Of a DNA stretch of 64,000 nt, positions 46,008 through 54,055 are shown piece after piece. Both the position numbers and the translations under genes were made by a program. Position 1 is the first letter of the stretch, and each line of letters starts with the position of its first letter. Below the pieces are notes generated by a model. The model did not search any database. It had not been told where the DNA came from and saw only the letters and a list, made by a program, of their open reading frames with translations. The DNA lies in NCBI RefSeq assembly GCF_006352065.1, contig NZ_CP040915.1, positions 3,534,001 through 3,598,000 of the forward strand, written 5' to 3'. The DNA comes from Georgenia yuyongxinii (GTDB lineage Bacteria; Actinomycetota; Actinomycetes; Actinomycetales; Actinomycetaceae).

Positions 46008-46985
46008 TCAGCCGAGCCCGCTGTAGGCGTGCAGGCTGTTGTTGAAGAGCAGGTTCACCACGAAGTAGTTCGCGAGGATGCACACGAAGCCGAAGATCGA
46101 CAGGTAGGCGGCGCGGCGCCCCTCCCAGCCGCGGGTGGCCCGGGCGTGCAGGTAGGCGGCGTAGACCACCCAGATGACGAAGGACCAGACCTCCTTGGGG
46201 TCCCAGCCCCACGGCCGGCCCCAGGCATGCTCGGCCCAGATGGCGCCGGCGATGACCGTGAAGGTCCACATCATGAAGCCGACGGCGTTGAGCCGGAAGG
46301 CGAGGCGCTCGAGCTCCGCTGAGGACGGCACCGACTCCAGCAGGCGGCCCCACACGCCCAGCCGCGGCGCGGCCTCGGTCTGCTCGGCCACGACCGTGGC
46401 GACCGCACGCTCGGCGCCCTGCGACGGCCGCGGCGGGTCCAGGCTCTCGCGGCTGCGGTGCAGCTCGGCGCGCTCCTGGAAGAGCTGGATCACCGAGAAG
46501 GTCACGGCCACCGTGAAGACACCGGTCGCGAGCGTGGCGACGGAGACGTGGATGACGAGCCAGTAGCTGTCCAGCGCCGGGGGCACGCCATCGGCGCGCA
46601 CGTACAGCACCGCGACGGCGACCCCGAGTAGGAGGAGCACCGGACCGGTGATGAAGGTGCCCAGGAACCGCAGGTCGCGACCTCGCTGCAGGCCGAGGAA
46701 CAGCGCGACGGCCATGAAGGTCGCCAGGAGGGAGAACTCGTACATGTTGGCCCACGGCACGCGCCCGGCGGCGATGCCGCGGGTGACCACCGCGATGAGG
46801 TGGAGGGCGGCGCCGAGCCACGTGGTCGCCATCGCGATCCCGGCGGCCCGACGACGGCGGCCCTGGGGCCCGCGGTCACGCAGCCCGGAGAGGTCGACCG
46901 CGAAGCTCACGAGGGCGACCATGTACGCCGCCATGGCGCCGTAGACGAGCAGCGTGCTCAGCTGGCCGAGGGTGCTCTCGGGCAT
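46008..46985 (-). CDS. ccsB: cytochrome c biogenesis protein CcsB (haem-handling, System II)
   Basis: The 325-residue membrane protein has about eight helices. The haem-binding WWD-type motif is WGRPWGWDPKEVWSFVIW near residue 250, flanked by conserved His residues in helices (VIHVSVATLA, HLIAVVTRG). With ResB it exports haem and ligates it to apocytochrome c outside the membrane. Its ATG shares one base with the resB stop. A hydrophilic insert near 165-205 separates the helix groups. Also called CcsA or ResC. Confidence 0.94.
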   Translation of the reverse strand: MPESTLGQLSTLLVYGAMAAYMVALVSFAVDLSGLRDRGPQGRRRRAAGIAMATTWLGAALHLIAVVTRGIAAGRVPWANMYEFSLLATFMAVALFLGLQRGRDLRFLGTFITGPVLLLLGVAVAVLYVRADGVPPALDSYWLVIHVSVATLATGVFTVAVTFSVIQLFQERAELHRSRESLDPPRPSQGAERAVATVVAEQTEAAPRLGVWGRLLESVPSSAELERLAFRLNAVGFMMWTFTVIAGAIWAEHAWGRPWGWDPKEVWSFVIWVVYAAYLHARATRGWEGRRAAYLSIFGFVCILANYFVVNLLFNNSLHAYSGLG

Positions 46986-48838
46986 CAGTGTCCTTCCTTG
47001 GCCGGGGGTGTCCCGGCGGTGGTCTCCACGCGGGCCACAGGGCCGGCGTCGTCAGGGCTGGCGTCGTCAGGACCGGCGTCGTCGGCGGCGGAATGGGCGT
47101 CCACCGGTGCGGCGACGCCGGGCGGTGGGACTCGGCCGGGTGCGGCGACCTCATTGTGCTCCTGCGTGCCGGCCGCGGACAGCACGAGATCGAGGTCGCG
47201 GCCCAGACCGGGATCGTCCCCGCGGGCGAGCGCGGCCCCCTCGAGCGAGGTGCCGCCGTCGGACCGTGCGGCGAGGCGCACCCACAGGCGCCGGCGGGGC
47301 ACGAACAACGAGGCGAACAGGCCGAGCATCGAGGTGACGGCGAAGGTCAGCAGCCAGGGCAGGGAGGGGTCGTAGCGCAGGTCGAGGGCCGCGAAGCGGG
47401 GCAGCGCGTCGAAGGTGACCGAGCCCAGGCCCTCCGGCAACTCGACCGTGTCGCCCGGCTCGAAGTAGAGCGTGACGGGCTCCTGGCCGCCGACGGCCGA
47501 ACCCGGCGCGCCGTCGGCGGCGGGCTCGTAGACCTGCCGCATGCCGTCGGTCTTCAGCACGTAGACGTTCTGGGGCACGCCGTCGTCGAGGCCGAGATCG
47601 CCCGCCCACAGGGTGAGCACGAGCAGCGGCGCGTTCGGCTGGGGATGCATGGAGAAGGCGGTGCCGTCGTCGTTGACAAAGGCCGTGGGCAGGAAGGCGC
47701 CGGTCAGGCCGAGCTGGTCCTGCCCGCCGGTGACGTCTGGGACCTTGATGACGCCGCGGGAGGTGTAGACGCCGTCCTCCGGCAGGAACGGCACCGGCCC
47801 GGAGAAGGCGACCTCCCCGGCGCCGTCGCGCACCGTCACCTTGGGGGCGAAGCCGTTCCCGGAGAGGTAGACGTTCGCGCCGCCGGCGTCGAGGGGGTGG
47901 TTGACCTTGATGGTGTCCGCCCGGGTGACGCCGTCGGGCTCGGTGACGCTGACGTGGGCGGTGAAGTCGCGGGCCTGGGCGTCCACGGTGAAGGCGGACG
48001 TGAACTCCTCGAGCGTGAAGGTGAACGGCTCGAGGGAGTCGGGGTCGAACAGGGTACCGGGGTCGAAGGAGTCGTAGGCGACGACGGAGTTGGCGAAGGA
48101 CTGTCCCTCGATGACCACGGCCTGACCGCGGTAGCTGAACAGCTGCCCGGCCGCGAGGGAGACGAGGAGGCCGACCAGGGAGAGGTGAAAGACCAGGTTG
48201 CCGGTCTCGCGGAGGTACCCGCGCTCGGCGGTGATGCCGTCGGCGGTCACGGCGGTGCGGTAGCGGCCCTTCAGCGCCCGCAGCACGTTGTCGCGGGCCA
48301 CGTCGGGGCTCTCGACGACGACCCTGTCGCCGCGCGCCGGGAACCGGGCAAAGCTACGCGGCACACGCGGCGGCTGGGCGCGCAGGGCCCGCCAGTGGAC
48401 CGCGATACGCGGCAGGATGCAGCCGATCAGCGACGTGAACAGCAGCAGGTACACCGCCGCGAACCACGGCGAGGCATAGACGTCGAAGAAGCCCAGCCGC
48501 TCCAGCCACGGCGCGAGCGTGGGGTGGTCCAGGTGGTACTGGGACACCGCGGTGGGGTCTTGTGGCGTCTGCGGGAAGAAGGAGCCGGGCAGCGCGGTGA
48601 CGGCGAGCAGCAGGAGCAGCATGAGCGCCACCCGCATGCTGGTGAGCTGGCGCCACATCCAGCGCAGCCAGCCGGTGAGCCCGAGGGCCGGCTGCCGCGG
48701 GGCCGAGGCGGTGGGCGCGTCGGCGGTGGGCGCGTCGGCGGTGGGCGCGCGGTCGGCCAAGGCAACCTCGTCCCCCAGCCCCGCCTTGGAGCTGAGGTTC
48801 GTCGGGTCGGAGTCCTCGTTGGACCGGAGCCTGACCAT
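46985..48838 (-). CDS. resB: cytochrome c biogenesis protein ResB
   Basis: The 617-residue membrane partner of CcsB has helices near residues 65-82, 120-140, 225-245 and 555-575, with a large extracytoplasmic region between the third and last. Family stretches include TSMRVALMLLLLLAVTALPG and SFFPQTPQDP, and GNLVFHLSLVGLLVSLAAG. Residues about 30-43 (TADAPTADAPTASAP) come from a 15-bp tandem repeat. The C-terminal 60 residues are an Asp/Ala-rich tail. The ATG at 48838 overlaps the ccdA stop by one base. Confidence 0.94.
   Translation of the reverse strand: MVRLRSNEDSDPTNLSSKAGLGDEVALADRAPTADAPTADAPTASAPRQPALGLTGWLRWMWRQLTSMRVALMLLLLLAVTALPGSFFPQTPQDPTAVSQYHLDHPTLAPWLERLGFFDVYASPWFAAVYLLLFTSLIGCILPRIAVHWRALRAQPPRVPRSFARFPARGDRVVVESPDVARDNVLRALKGRYRTAVTADGITAERGYLRETGNLVFHLSLVGLLVSLAAGQLFSYRGQAVVIEGQSFANSVVAYDSFDPGTLFDPDSLEPFTFTLEEFTSAFTVDAQARDFTAHVSVTEPDGVTRADTIKVNHPLDAGGANVYLSGNGFAPKVTVRDGAGEVAFSGPVPFLPEDGVYTSRGVIKVPDVTGGQDQLGLTGAFLPTAFVNDDGTAFSMHPQPNAPLLVLTLWAGDLGLDDGVPQNVYVLKTDGMRQVYEPAADGAPGSAVGGQEPVTLYFEPGDTVELPEGLGSVTFDALPRFAALDLRYDPSLPWLLTFAVTSMLGLFASLFVPRRRLWVRLAARSDGGTSLEGAALARGDDPGLGRDLDLVLSAAGTQEHNEVAAPGRVPPPGVAAPVDAHSAADDAGPDDASPDDAGPVARVETTAGTPPAKEGH
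48708..48750. repeat. 15-bp tandem repeat inside resB
   Basis: GCGGTGGGCGCGTCG repeats at 48708, 48723 and 48738, the last copy truncated. It encodes the TADAP repeats of the ResB N-terminal linker. Confidence 0.85.
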
Positions 48839-49602
48839 CACACCACCGTCTCGAAGTTGGTGACCAGACCCTGAAGCTGGTTGGCGACGAGCCCCCACAG
48901 CCCCGTCACGAGGGCGAGGCCGAGGAGGACGAGCAGGGCGCCGCCGAACACCTGGATGCCTCGGCGGTGGCGACGCAGGAAGCCGAGGGTTCGCGCCGAG
49001 CGGGCGAAGGCCATCGCCAGCACCACGAACGGCACCCCCAGGCCGAGGCAGTACGCCAGTGCCAGGACGGCGCCGCGCGCCGGGTCCGCCCCACCGAAGG
49101 ACAGGCTGAGGACCGCGGCCAGCGTGGGACCGATGCACGGCGCCCAGCCGAGCCCGAAGACCACCCCGAGCACCGGCGCGCCCCACATGCCCTGGCGTGG
49201 GGTCAGGTGCACCCGCCGCTCCCGCTGGAGGAACGGCACGCCGCCCATGAACGCGATCCCCATGACGATCACGAGCACGCCCAGCACCCGCAGGACGACG
49301 TCCATGTACTCCTGCAGCGCGACCCCGGCGAGCGAGAACACCACCCCGAGCAGCACGAACACCGCGGTGAACCCGCCGACGAAGAGCAGCACGCCGGCCA
49401 GAAGCCGGCCCTGCCCGCCGCGGCGACCGCCGTCGGCGCCGGTCATGCCGCCCAGGTACCCGACGTAGCCGGGCAGCAGCGGCAGCACGCACGGCGACGC
49501 GAAGGACACCAGCCCGGCGAGCGCGGCCACCGGCAGGGCGGCCAGCATCGACCCGTCGACGATGGTGCGCTCGAAGGTGTCGGCGATCTGCTCCCAGCCC
49601 AC
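48838..49602 (-). CDS. ccdA: CcdA/DsbD-family thiol-electron transporter
   Basis: This 254-residue membrane protein has six helices. It passes reducing equivalents from cytoplasmic thioredoxin to the extracytoplasmic TlpA-like protein. Conserved cysteines are in SFASPCVLPLLPGYVGYL near residue 38 and GLGWAPCIGPTLAAVLSL near 152. The next gene upstream is the TlpA-like partner, 7 bp away. CcdA is required to keep apocytochrome CXXCH thiols reduced. Confidence 0.95.
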   Translation of the reverse strand: MGWEQIADTFERTIVDGSMLAALPVAALAGLVSFASPCVLPLLPGYVGYLGGMTGADGGRRGGQGRLLAGVLLFVGGFTAVFVLLGVVFSLAGVALQEYMDVVLRVLGVLVIVMGIAFMGGVPFLQRERRVHLTPRQGMWGAPVLGVVFGLGWAPCIGPTLAAVLSLSFGGADPARGAVLALAYCLGLGVPFVVLAMAFARSARTLGFLRRHRRGIQVFGGALLVLLGLALVTGLWGLVANQLQGLVTNFETVV

Positions 49603-49609
49603 GGGTGCC

Positions 49610-50251
49610 TCAGGCCTCCTCGGCCAGGACGTCGTCGATGAGGCCGCGCAGGATGCCGGGGTCGAACTGGCCGAGCACCCTGGCGGCGACCCGGCCCTCC
49701 CGGTCGAGTACCACCGTGGACGGCATCGCCTGCAGCGGGACCAGCCCCTCGAGGGCCGCCACCGCGCGGGCGTCGGCGTCGTGCACCGACGGGTAGGGGA
49801 TCTCGAAGGTGCGCTCGAAGGCCTGGGCCGTGCCGACGTCGTCGCGCGGGTTCACGCCGAGCAGGCGCACGCCGGCGTCGGCGTAGTCGTCGTGGATGGC
49901 GCGCAGGTCCGGCGCCTCGGCCCGGCACGGCGGGCAGGCCGCGTACCAGAAGTTCAGGACGACGACGTCGCCGCGGTCCTCGGCCAGGTCGACGGGGTCG
50001 CCCTCATAGGTGGTGCCGGTGAGCTCGACGGCGTCGCCCCGCTCCCCGGCGGCCCAGGTGGCGAAGGAGCCGTCGCCGGCGACGTAGCCGCTGTCCGCGG
50101 CCTGGGTGGTCCCCCCGGGTGCGCACGCGCCGAGCGCAAGGGCGGTCACGAGCAGGAGCAGGGCGACGGGCCGGGCCAGGGGCCGGGCGACGGGCCGGGC
50201 CAGGGGCCGGGCGAAGCTCGGGGCCTGGGCGCCACCGGGCGAGCGTTTCAT
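49610..50251 (-). CDS. TlpA/ResA-like thioredoxin lipoprotein
   Basis: The 213-residue protein has a lipobox LALGAC near residue 43. Its thioredoxin fold has the active site YAACPPCRAEAP near 105 and a cis-Pro segment PLQAMPSTVVLD near 170. It probably reduces apocytochrome c disulfides outside the membrane, fed by CcdA. The signal peptide n-region is lengthened by a 24-bp tandem repeat giving alternating ARPLARPV units. The ATG overlaps the stop of the upstream phosphatase gene (ATGA). Confidence 0.92.
   Translation of the reverse strand: MKRSPGGAQAPSFARPLARPVARPLARPVALLLLVTALALGACAPGGTTQAADSGYVAGDGSFATWAAGERGDAVELTGTTYEGDPVDLAEDRGDVVVLNFWYAACPPCRAEAPDLRAIHDDYADAGVRLLGVNPRDDVGTAQAFERTFEIPYPSVHDADARAVAALEGLVPLQAMPSTVVLDREGRVAARVLGQFDPGILRGLIDDVLAEEA
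50161..50208. repeat. 24-bp exact tandem duplication in the TlpA-like signal peptide
   Basis: GGGCGACGGGCCGGGCCAGG plus four bases occurs at 50161-50184 and again at 50185-50208. It keeps frame and encodes repeated ARPLARPV in the positively charged n-region. Confidence 0.85.
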
Positions 50252-50931
50252 GGGCGGGTCTCCCCCGCGTTCTCGGCGGCGGCCGACGTGCCGGGCACCA
50301 TGTCCGAGGCGCCGCGAAGCAGCTCCCCGGCGGGCTCCCAGTAGCTCAGCCCCACGAGCCGGCGGCCGTCGAAGGTGAGCGAGGTCAACGAGGCGAGGGA
50401 GCATTGACGGCGCCGCGGGTCGTGGGCGAGGGGCCTGCGCTCCAGGGAGAGCCGGGTCACCCAGATCGGCAGCTGGTGGCTCACCAGCAGCGCCTCGCCG
50501 CCCGCGGCGCGGGTCAGGGCGTCGGAGATGGCACCGCTCATCCGGGCCACCTGCGCCCGGTACGGCTCGCCCCAGCTCGGCCGGAACGGGTTGACGTAGG
50601 CGTGCCAGTGGCGCGGGTGGGCCAGGACCGCACGGTTGCGGTTGACCGCGATGCCCTCGAAGTGGTTGGTCGCCTCGATGAGGCGGGGGTCGGTCGCCAC
50701 GTCCAGCCCGTACGCACGGGCGGCGGGCAGGGCGCTCTCCTGGGCACGCTGCAGGGGCGAGGCGATCACCGCGCGCACGTCGTGCCCGCCGGAGTGGAGC
50801 ACCTCGGCGACGCGGCCGACCATCTCCTGGCCGCGGTCGGACAGGCGGTAGCCCGGCGCGCGCCCGTACAGGATGCCGTCCGGGTTGTGCACCTCGCCGT
50901 GCCGCATGAGGTGGACCGTGGTTCGCTGCAT
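50248..50931 (-). CDS. histidine phosphatase (phosphoglycerate mutase-like)
   Basis: The 227-residue protein has the catalytic LMRHGEVHNP motif near residue 8, a second arginine in SPLQRAQESA near 58, and the second His in LLVSHQLPIW near 150. The family includes phosphoglycerate mutases and diverse phosphatases. The substrate is unknown. It is the first gene of the cytochrome c maturation operon and its stop is shared with the TlpA-like start. A functional link to haem or cytochrome maturation is only suggested by that coupling. Confidence 0.88.
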   Translation of the reverse strand: MQRTTVHLMRHGEVHNPDGILYGRAPGYRLSDRGQEMVGRVAEVLHSGGHDVRAVIASPLQRAQESALPAARAYGLDVATDPRLIEATNHFEGIAVNRNRAVLAHPRHWHAYVNPFRPSWGEPYRAQVARMSGAISDALTRAAGGEALLVSHQLPIWVTRLSLERRPLAHDPRRRQCSLASLTSLTFDGRRLVGLSYWEPAGELLRGASDMVPGTSAAAENAGETRP

Positions 50932-50979
50932 GGCCCCAGTGTCGCAAACTCGGCGGGCCGCTCGGGCCCCCGCCGGATG

Positions 50980-51465
50980 TCAGGCGGTCGCGCCGTCCTC
51001 GTCCTCGTCGTGGACGAAGACCGACATGATCTCCCCGAGCTGGCGCATCTGCGCGGGAGTGAGCCGGTCCACCAGCCGCGCCCGCACGGACGCGACGTGC
51101 CCGGGGGCGATCTCCTCCAGGCGGGCGAACCCGGCGTCGGTGAGCGTGCAGTTCACCCCGCGGCGGTCGTCGGCGCAGGTGCGGCGCTCCACCAGGCCGG
51201 CCTGCTCCATGCGCCGGATGGTGTGCGTCACCCGGGAACGGGAGTGGACCAGCTCCGCCGCGAGCACCGACATGCGCAGCGTGCGCCCCTCGGCCTCCGA
51301 CAGGCGCACAAGCACCTCGTACTCGCTCAGCGAGAGCCCGGACTGCTGCTCGAGGTCGTGGTTGACGTCGTCGAAGAGCTGCGCCGAGCCTCGCAGGAGC
51401 TGGCGCCAGCTGTGCTGCTGGTCCGCGTCGAGCCACCGCATGGTCGACGGCGTCTGCGTGGTCAT
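50980..51465 (-). CDS. MarR-family transcriptional regulator
   Basis: The 161-residue winged-helix protein has family segments LSLSEYEVLVRLSEA near residue 45, MSVLAAELVHSRSRVTHTIRRME near 68, and the wing VERRTCADDRRGVNCTLTDAG. The ATG at 51465 has a perfect AGGAGG site. It is divergent from a YceI-family gene. The gap holds an ACACTTG/CAAGTGT inverted repeat and two TTCAAG copies. That supports control of yceI and itself. Confidence 0.92.
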   Translation of the reverse strand: MTTQTPSTMRWLDADQQHSWRQLLRGSAQLFDDVNHDLEQQSGLSLSEYEVLVRLSEAEGRTLRMSVLAAELVHSRSRVTHTIRRMEQAGLVERRTCADDRRGVNCTLTDAGFARLEEIAPGHVASVRARLVDRLTPAQMRQLGEIMSVFVHDEDEDGATA

Positions 51466-51546
51466 GGCCACCATCCTCCTCGACGCCTGCCTCGGCGTCC
51501 TAGTCACGCGACCCCGCACATATTCCCGGGCGGAGAGTCGCGCAAA

Positions 51547-51588
51547 ACACTTGCATGAACCTTCAAGCATCAAATATAGTTCAAGTGT
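51547..51588. promoter_or_regulatory. yceI promoter with overlapping inverted and direct repeats (MarR operator candidate)
   Basis: TTGCAT (51551-51556) and TATAGT (51575-51580) make a promoter with an 18-bp spacer pointing to yceI. ACACTTG (51547-51553) and CAAGTGT (51582-51588) form an inverted repeat around it. TTCAAG occurs at 51562-51567 and 51580-51585. This AT-rich patch is unusual for the window. Confidence 0.6.
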
Positions 51589-51620
51589 CAACTACTCGCC
51601 CCACCCGAGGGAGCACCACC

Positions 51621-52157
51621 ATGGCCACGATCCCCGCTGGTACCTACGTCATCGACGGCTCGCACACCGATGTCGCCTTCACCGTCCGCCACGCCGGCAT
51701 CTCCAAGGTCCGCGGCAAGTTCGAGAAGGTCGAGGGCACCATCACGGTCGGTGAGAACCTCGCCGAGTCCGTCGCCAACATCACCATCGACGCCTCCTCG
51801 GTCAACACCGGTGACGCCAACCGCGACGGCCACCTGCGTTCCGCCGACTTCTGGGACGCCGAGAGCAAGCCCACCTGGACCTTCGTCTCCACCGGCGTCG
51901 AGGGCGACGGCGCGGAGTTCGTCCTGAAGGGCGACCTCACCATCAACGGAGTCACCAAGCCGGTCGCGCTGGACGTGGAGTTCAACGGTTCCGTTGTGGA
52001 CGCCTTCGGCTACCCGCGCATCGGCTTCTCCGCGAGCACCGAGATCTCCCGCAAGGAGTTCGACCTGACCTGGAACGCGGCCATGGAGACCGGTGGTTTC
52101 CTCGTCGGCGACAAGGTCAAGGTCCTCCTCGAGGTCGAGGCGAACCCCCAGGCCTGA
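51621..52157 (+). CDS. YceI-family lipocalin-like protein
   Basis: The 178-residue protein has the YceI beta-barrel pattern: YVIDGSHTDVAFTVRHAGISKVRGKFEK in pieces at the N-terminus, NTGDANRDGHLRSADFWDAE near residue 72, and LKGDLTINGVTKPVALDVEF near 112. YceI proteins bind isoprenoid-like lipids in a barrel. There is no signal peptide here, so it is probably cytoplasmic. It is divergently transcribed from the MarR gene, a common pairing. Two terminator hairpins follow. Confidence 0.93.
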   Translation: MATIPAGTYVIDGSHTDVAFTVRHAGISKVRGKFEKVEGTITVGENLAESVANITIDASSVNTGDANRDGHLRSADFWDAESKPTWTFVSTGVEGDGAEFVLKGDLTINGVTKPVALDVEFNGSVVDAFGYPRIGFSASTEISRKEFDLTWNAAMETGGFLVGDKVKVLLEVEANPQA

Positions 52158-52164
52158 GTCACCC

Positions 52165-52221
52165 GCCCCCGTGCGGGGGCACGTGACTTCCGCGGCGACG
52201 GCACCCTCGGGTGCCGTCGCC
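52165..52221 (+). terminator. double hairpin terminator after yceI
   Basis: GCCCCC-GTGC-GGGGGC spans 52165-52180. A second, stronger hairpin has 13-bp arms GGCGACGGCACCC (52194-52206) and GGGTGCCGTCGCC (52209-52221). Together they should end yceI transcription. Confidence 0.75.
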
Positions 52222-52277
52222 GTCGTCGTGTGCACGGGCGCGGGCACGGGGCCGCGGTGTGCGGGCCCGCACCTACG

Positions 52278-52347
52278 TCGAGGGCTGATCGACGGGCCGA
52301 CGGCGCATGGTGGGCCGTGCGCGGTCGGCCCGTCGATCAGCCCTCGA
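52278..52347. repeat. 70-bp hairpin with perfect 24-bp arms
   Basis: The arms 52278-52301 and 52324-52347 are exact inverted repeats. The left arm starts TCGAGGGCTGATCGACGGG. Inside, after one mismatch, eight more pairs form (one G-T), leaving a 4-base loop. It lies between the yceI terminators and the stop of the glutaredoxin-like gene. It is far longer than needed for termination, and the origin is unknown. Confidence 0.85.
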
Positions 52348-52382
52348 TGAATCAGGTGCCTCACCGCGAGCGCGGGCTCAGC

Positions 52383-52661
52383 TCAGCGCTGCGCCAGCGC
52401 CGTCCGCACCCGGTCGGACTCGATCCGCCAGTAGCCCTGTTGCACGCCGTCCACGGTGACGACAGGGACGAGCTCGCCGTACTTTTCACGCAGCTGGGCG
52501 TCGGCGTCGATGTCGACCTCGGCGAAGGCCTCCCCCGTGTCCTCGCGGACTCGCTCGAGCATCGCGCGCGCCTGGTCGCACAGGTGGCAGCCGGCACGGC
52601 CATAGAGGACCACGCGCGGCGCGGCGGTCCCCACGGCGGGGTCAGGGGTGGGGAGGTCCAT
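52383..52661 (-). CDS. glutaredoxin-like (DUF836) protein
   Basis: The 92-residue thioredoxin-fold protein has active site GCHLCDQA near residue 25, then FAEVDIDADAQLREKYGELVPVVTVDG with the cis-Pro loop in pieces. It is a DUF836/glutaredoxin family member, cytoplasmic, with redox activity inferred. It starts 37 bp from a divergent HAD phosphatase gene. Confidence 0.88.
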   Translation of the reverse strand: MDLPTPDPAVGTAAPRVVLYGRAGCHLCDQARAMLERVREDTGEAFAEVDIDADAQLREKYGELVPVVTVDGVQQGYWRIESDRVRTALAQR

Positions 52662-52698
52662 GGCTCATGACCTTACGCGGCCCGGCTAGGCTGCCCTG

Positions 52699-53514
52699 GT
52701 GCCAGCAACGCAGGACAGCACCGCTGCTGCCCGCGTGGCGGCGTTCTTCGACGTCGACAACACGATCGTGCGCGGGGCCAGCGCCTACCACCTGGCCCGC
52801 GAGCTCTACCGCCGGGGGTTCTTCGGGCCCCGGGACATCCTGTTCGCCGCCCGTCACGCGCTGGCGTTCGCGGTCAACGGCGAGAGCCTGGCCCGAATAG
52901 CCGCGATCCGCGAGCGGGCGCTGGGCATGGTGCGGGGCCGTTCGGTCGCGGAGGTGCTCTCCATCGGCGAGGAGGTCTACGACGAGGTGCTCGGTAGCCG
53001 CGTCTTCCCGGGCACCCTCGCCCTGCTGGAGTCGCACGTGGCGGCCGGGCACGAGGTGTGGCTGGTGACCGCCACCCCCACCGAGATCTCCGACCTGCTG
53101 GCCCGCCGCCTGGGCGCGACCGGGTCGCTCGGCACCCGGGTGGAGGCGACCGACGACGGGTACTACACCGGGCGGCTGCTCGGGGACATGGTGCACGGCG
53201 AGGCCAAGCGGGCCGGGGTGGAGGCCCTCGCCCGCGAGCGGGGCATCGACCTGCAGAACTCCTACGCCTACGGCGACTCGATCAACGACGTGCCGCTCCT
53301 GGCCGCGGTGGGCCGGCCGTGCGCGGTCAACCCCGAGCCGCGCCTGCGCGCCCACGCCCACGCGCGCGGCTGGCCAGTCCGGGACTTCCGCCGACGGCGG
53401 CGCGGAGTGGACCTCCGGGCCGGCGCCCGCTCGGCCCGGTGGGCGGGAACGGCGTGGGCGGCCGCGGTCGTAGTGCGCGCGCTGGTGCGGTGGGTGCGCT
53501 CGCGGGCGGCCTGA
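52699..53514 (+). CDS. HAD-IB family phosphatase (SerB-like)
   Basis: The 271-residue protein has HAD motif I FFDVDNTIVRG near residue 16 (nucleophile and acid Asp pair), motif II LVTATPTEI near 118, Lys in GEAKRAGVEALA, and motif III/IV YAYGDSINDVPLLAAVG. The layout fits the HAD-IB subfamily, which includes phosphoserine phosphatases and lipid phosphate phosphatases. A basic C-terminus with an Ala/Val-rich hydrophobic stretch (WAGTAWAAAVVVRAL) could associate with membrane. The GTG start at 52699 has little upstream ribosome site. Confidence 0.88.
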   Translation: MPATQDSTAAARVAAFFDVDNTIVRGASAYHLARELYRRGFFGPRDILFAARHALAFAVNGESLARIAAIRERALGMVRGRSVAEVLSIGEEVYDEVLGSRVFPGTLALLESHVAAGHEVWLVTATPTEISDLLARRLGATGSLGTRVEATDDGYYTGRLLGDMVHGEAKRAGVEALARERGIDLQNSYAYGDSINDVPLLAAVGRPCAVNPEPRLRAHAHARGWPVRDFRRRRRGVDLRAGARSARWAGTAWAAAVVVRALVRWVRSRAA

Positions 53515-53552
53515 CCAGGAAGCGACCTCGCGGGCATGACCCAGGAACGACG

Positions 53553-53577
53553 CAGGCCCGGCACATGGCCGGGCCTG
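53553..53577. terminator. convergent terminator between the HAD gene and the bS22 gene
   Basis: CAGGCCCGGC (53553-53562) pairs with GCCGGGCCTG (53568-53577) around a short loop. It lies between converging genes. Confidence 0.75.
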
Positions 53578-53609
53578 TAGTCACGACGCCGCGAGGGGCG
53601 CCGGGTGCG

Positions 53610-53708
53610 TCACTTCTTGTTGCGACGCTGGTGGCGGGTCTTGCGCAGCAGCTTGCGGTGCTTCTTCTTCGACATGCGCTTGCGGCGCTTCTTGATAACT
53701 GAGCCCAT
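53610..53708 (-). CDS. AURKAIP1/COX24-domain small basic protein, ribosomal bS22 type
   Basis: The 32-residue protein is MGSVIKKRRKRMSKKKHRK followed by LLRKTRHQRRNKK. More than half of its residues are Lys or Arg. Actinobacterial proteins of this family are a small-subunit ribosomal component near the decoding region. The ATG at 53708 follows a GTGAGG site. A BldC-like gene lies upstream on the same strand, a common actinobacterial pairing. Confidence 0.9.
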   Translation of the reverse strand: MGSVIKKRRKRMSKKKHRKLLRKTRHQRRNKK

Positions 53709-53787
53709 CGGGCACCTCACATAGCTATCGGACGTACGGTGAGCGCGCGACGGCCCGTCACACGCAGAACGGGTAAATCCTAGTCGA

Positions 53788-54009
53788 TCAGCGTCCGCCG
53801 GCGGACGCCTGCCCCCACTCGCCGAGGCCCTCGTTGATGAGGTTCTCCACGGCGGCCTGGGGCACGCGGAAGGACCGGCCCATCCGGACGGCGGGCAGCT
53901 CACCGGCGTGCACCATCCGGTAGACGGTCATCTTGGACACCCGCATGAGCTCGGCGACCTCGGCGACCGTGAGGAACCGCGGCGCTCCCAGCTGCTCGGC
54001 CATGTCCAT
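53788..54009 (-). CDS. BldC-like MerR/excisionase-type DNA-binding protein
   Basis: The 73-residue protein has a single winged-helix of MerR/excisionase fold: RFLTVAEVAELMRVSKMTVYRMVHAG then ELPAVRMGRSFRVPQAAVENLI (given in pieces). This is close to BldC of Streptomyces, a developmental regulator that binds direct repeats cooperatively. No integrase is nearby, so a phage excisionase role is unlikely. The start is at 54009 or the ATG two codons later (MAEQLGAP). Confidence 0.88.
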   Translation of the reverse strand: MDMAEQLGAPRFLTVAEVAELMRVSKMTVYRMVHAGELPAVRMGRSFRVPQAAVENLINEGLGEWGQASAGGR

Positions 54010-54055
54010 CCGTCCTACTCGACCCCGCTCGTTCGCGTCGGGGTTCCCTCACCGA

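Noticed and set aside
53788-54009. Phage excisionase and integration site
   Set aside because: The fold is shared with excisionases, but the BldC-like sequence, the neighbouring bS22 gene and the absence of an integrase argue for a chromosomal regulator.
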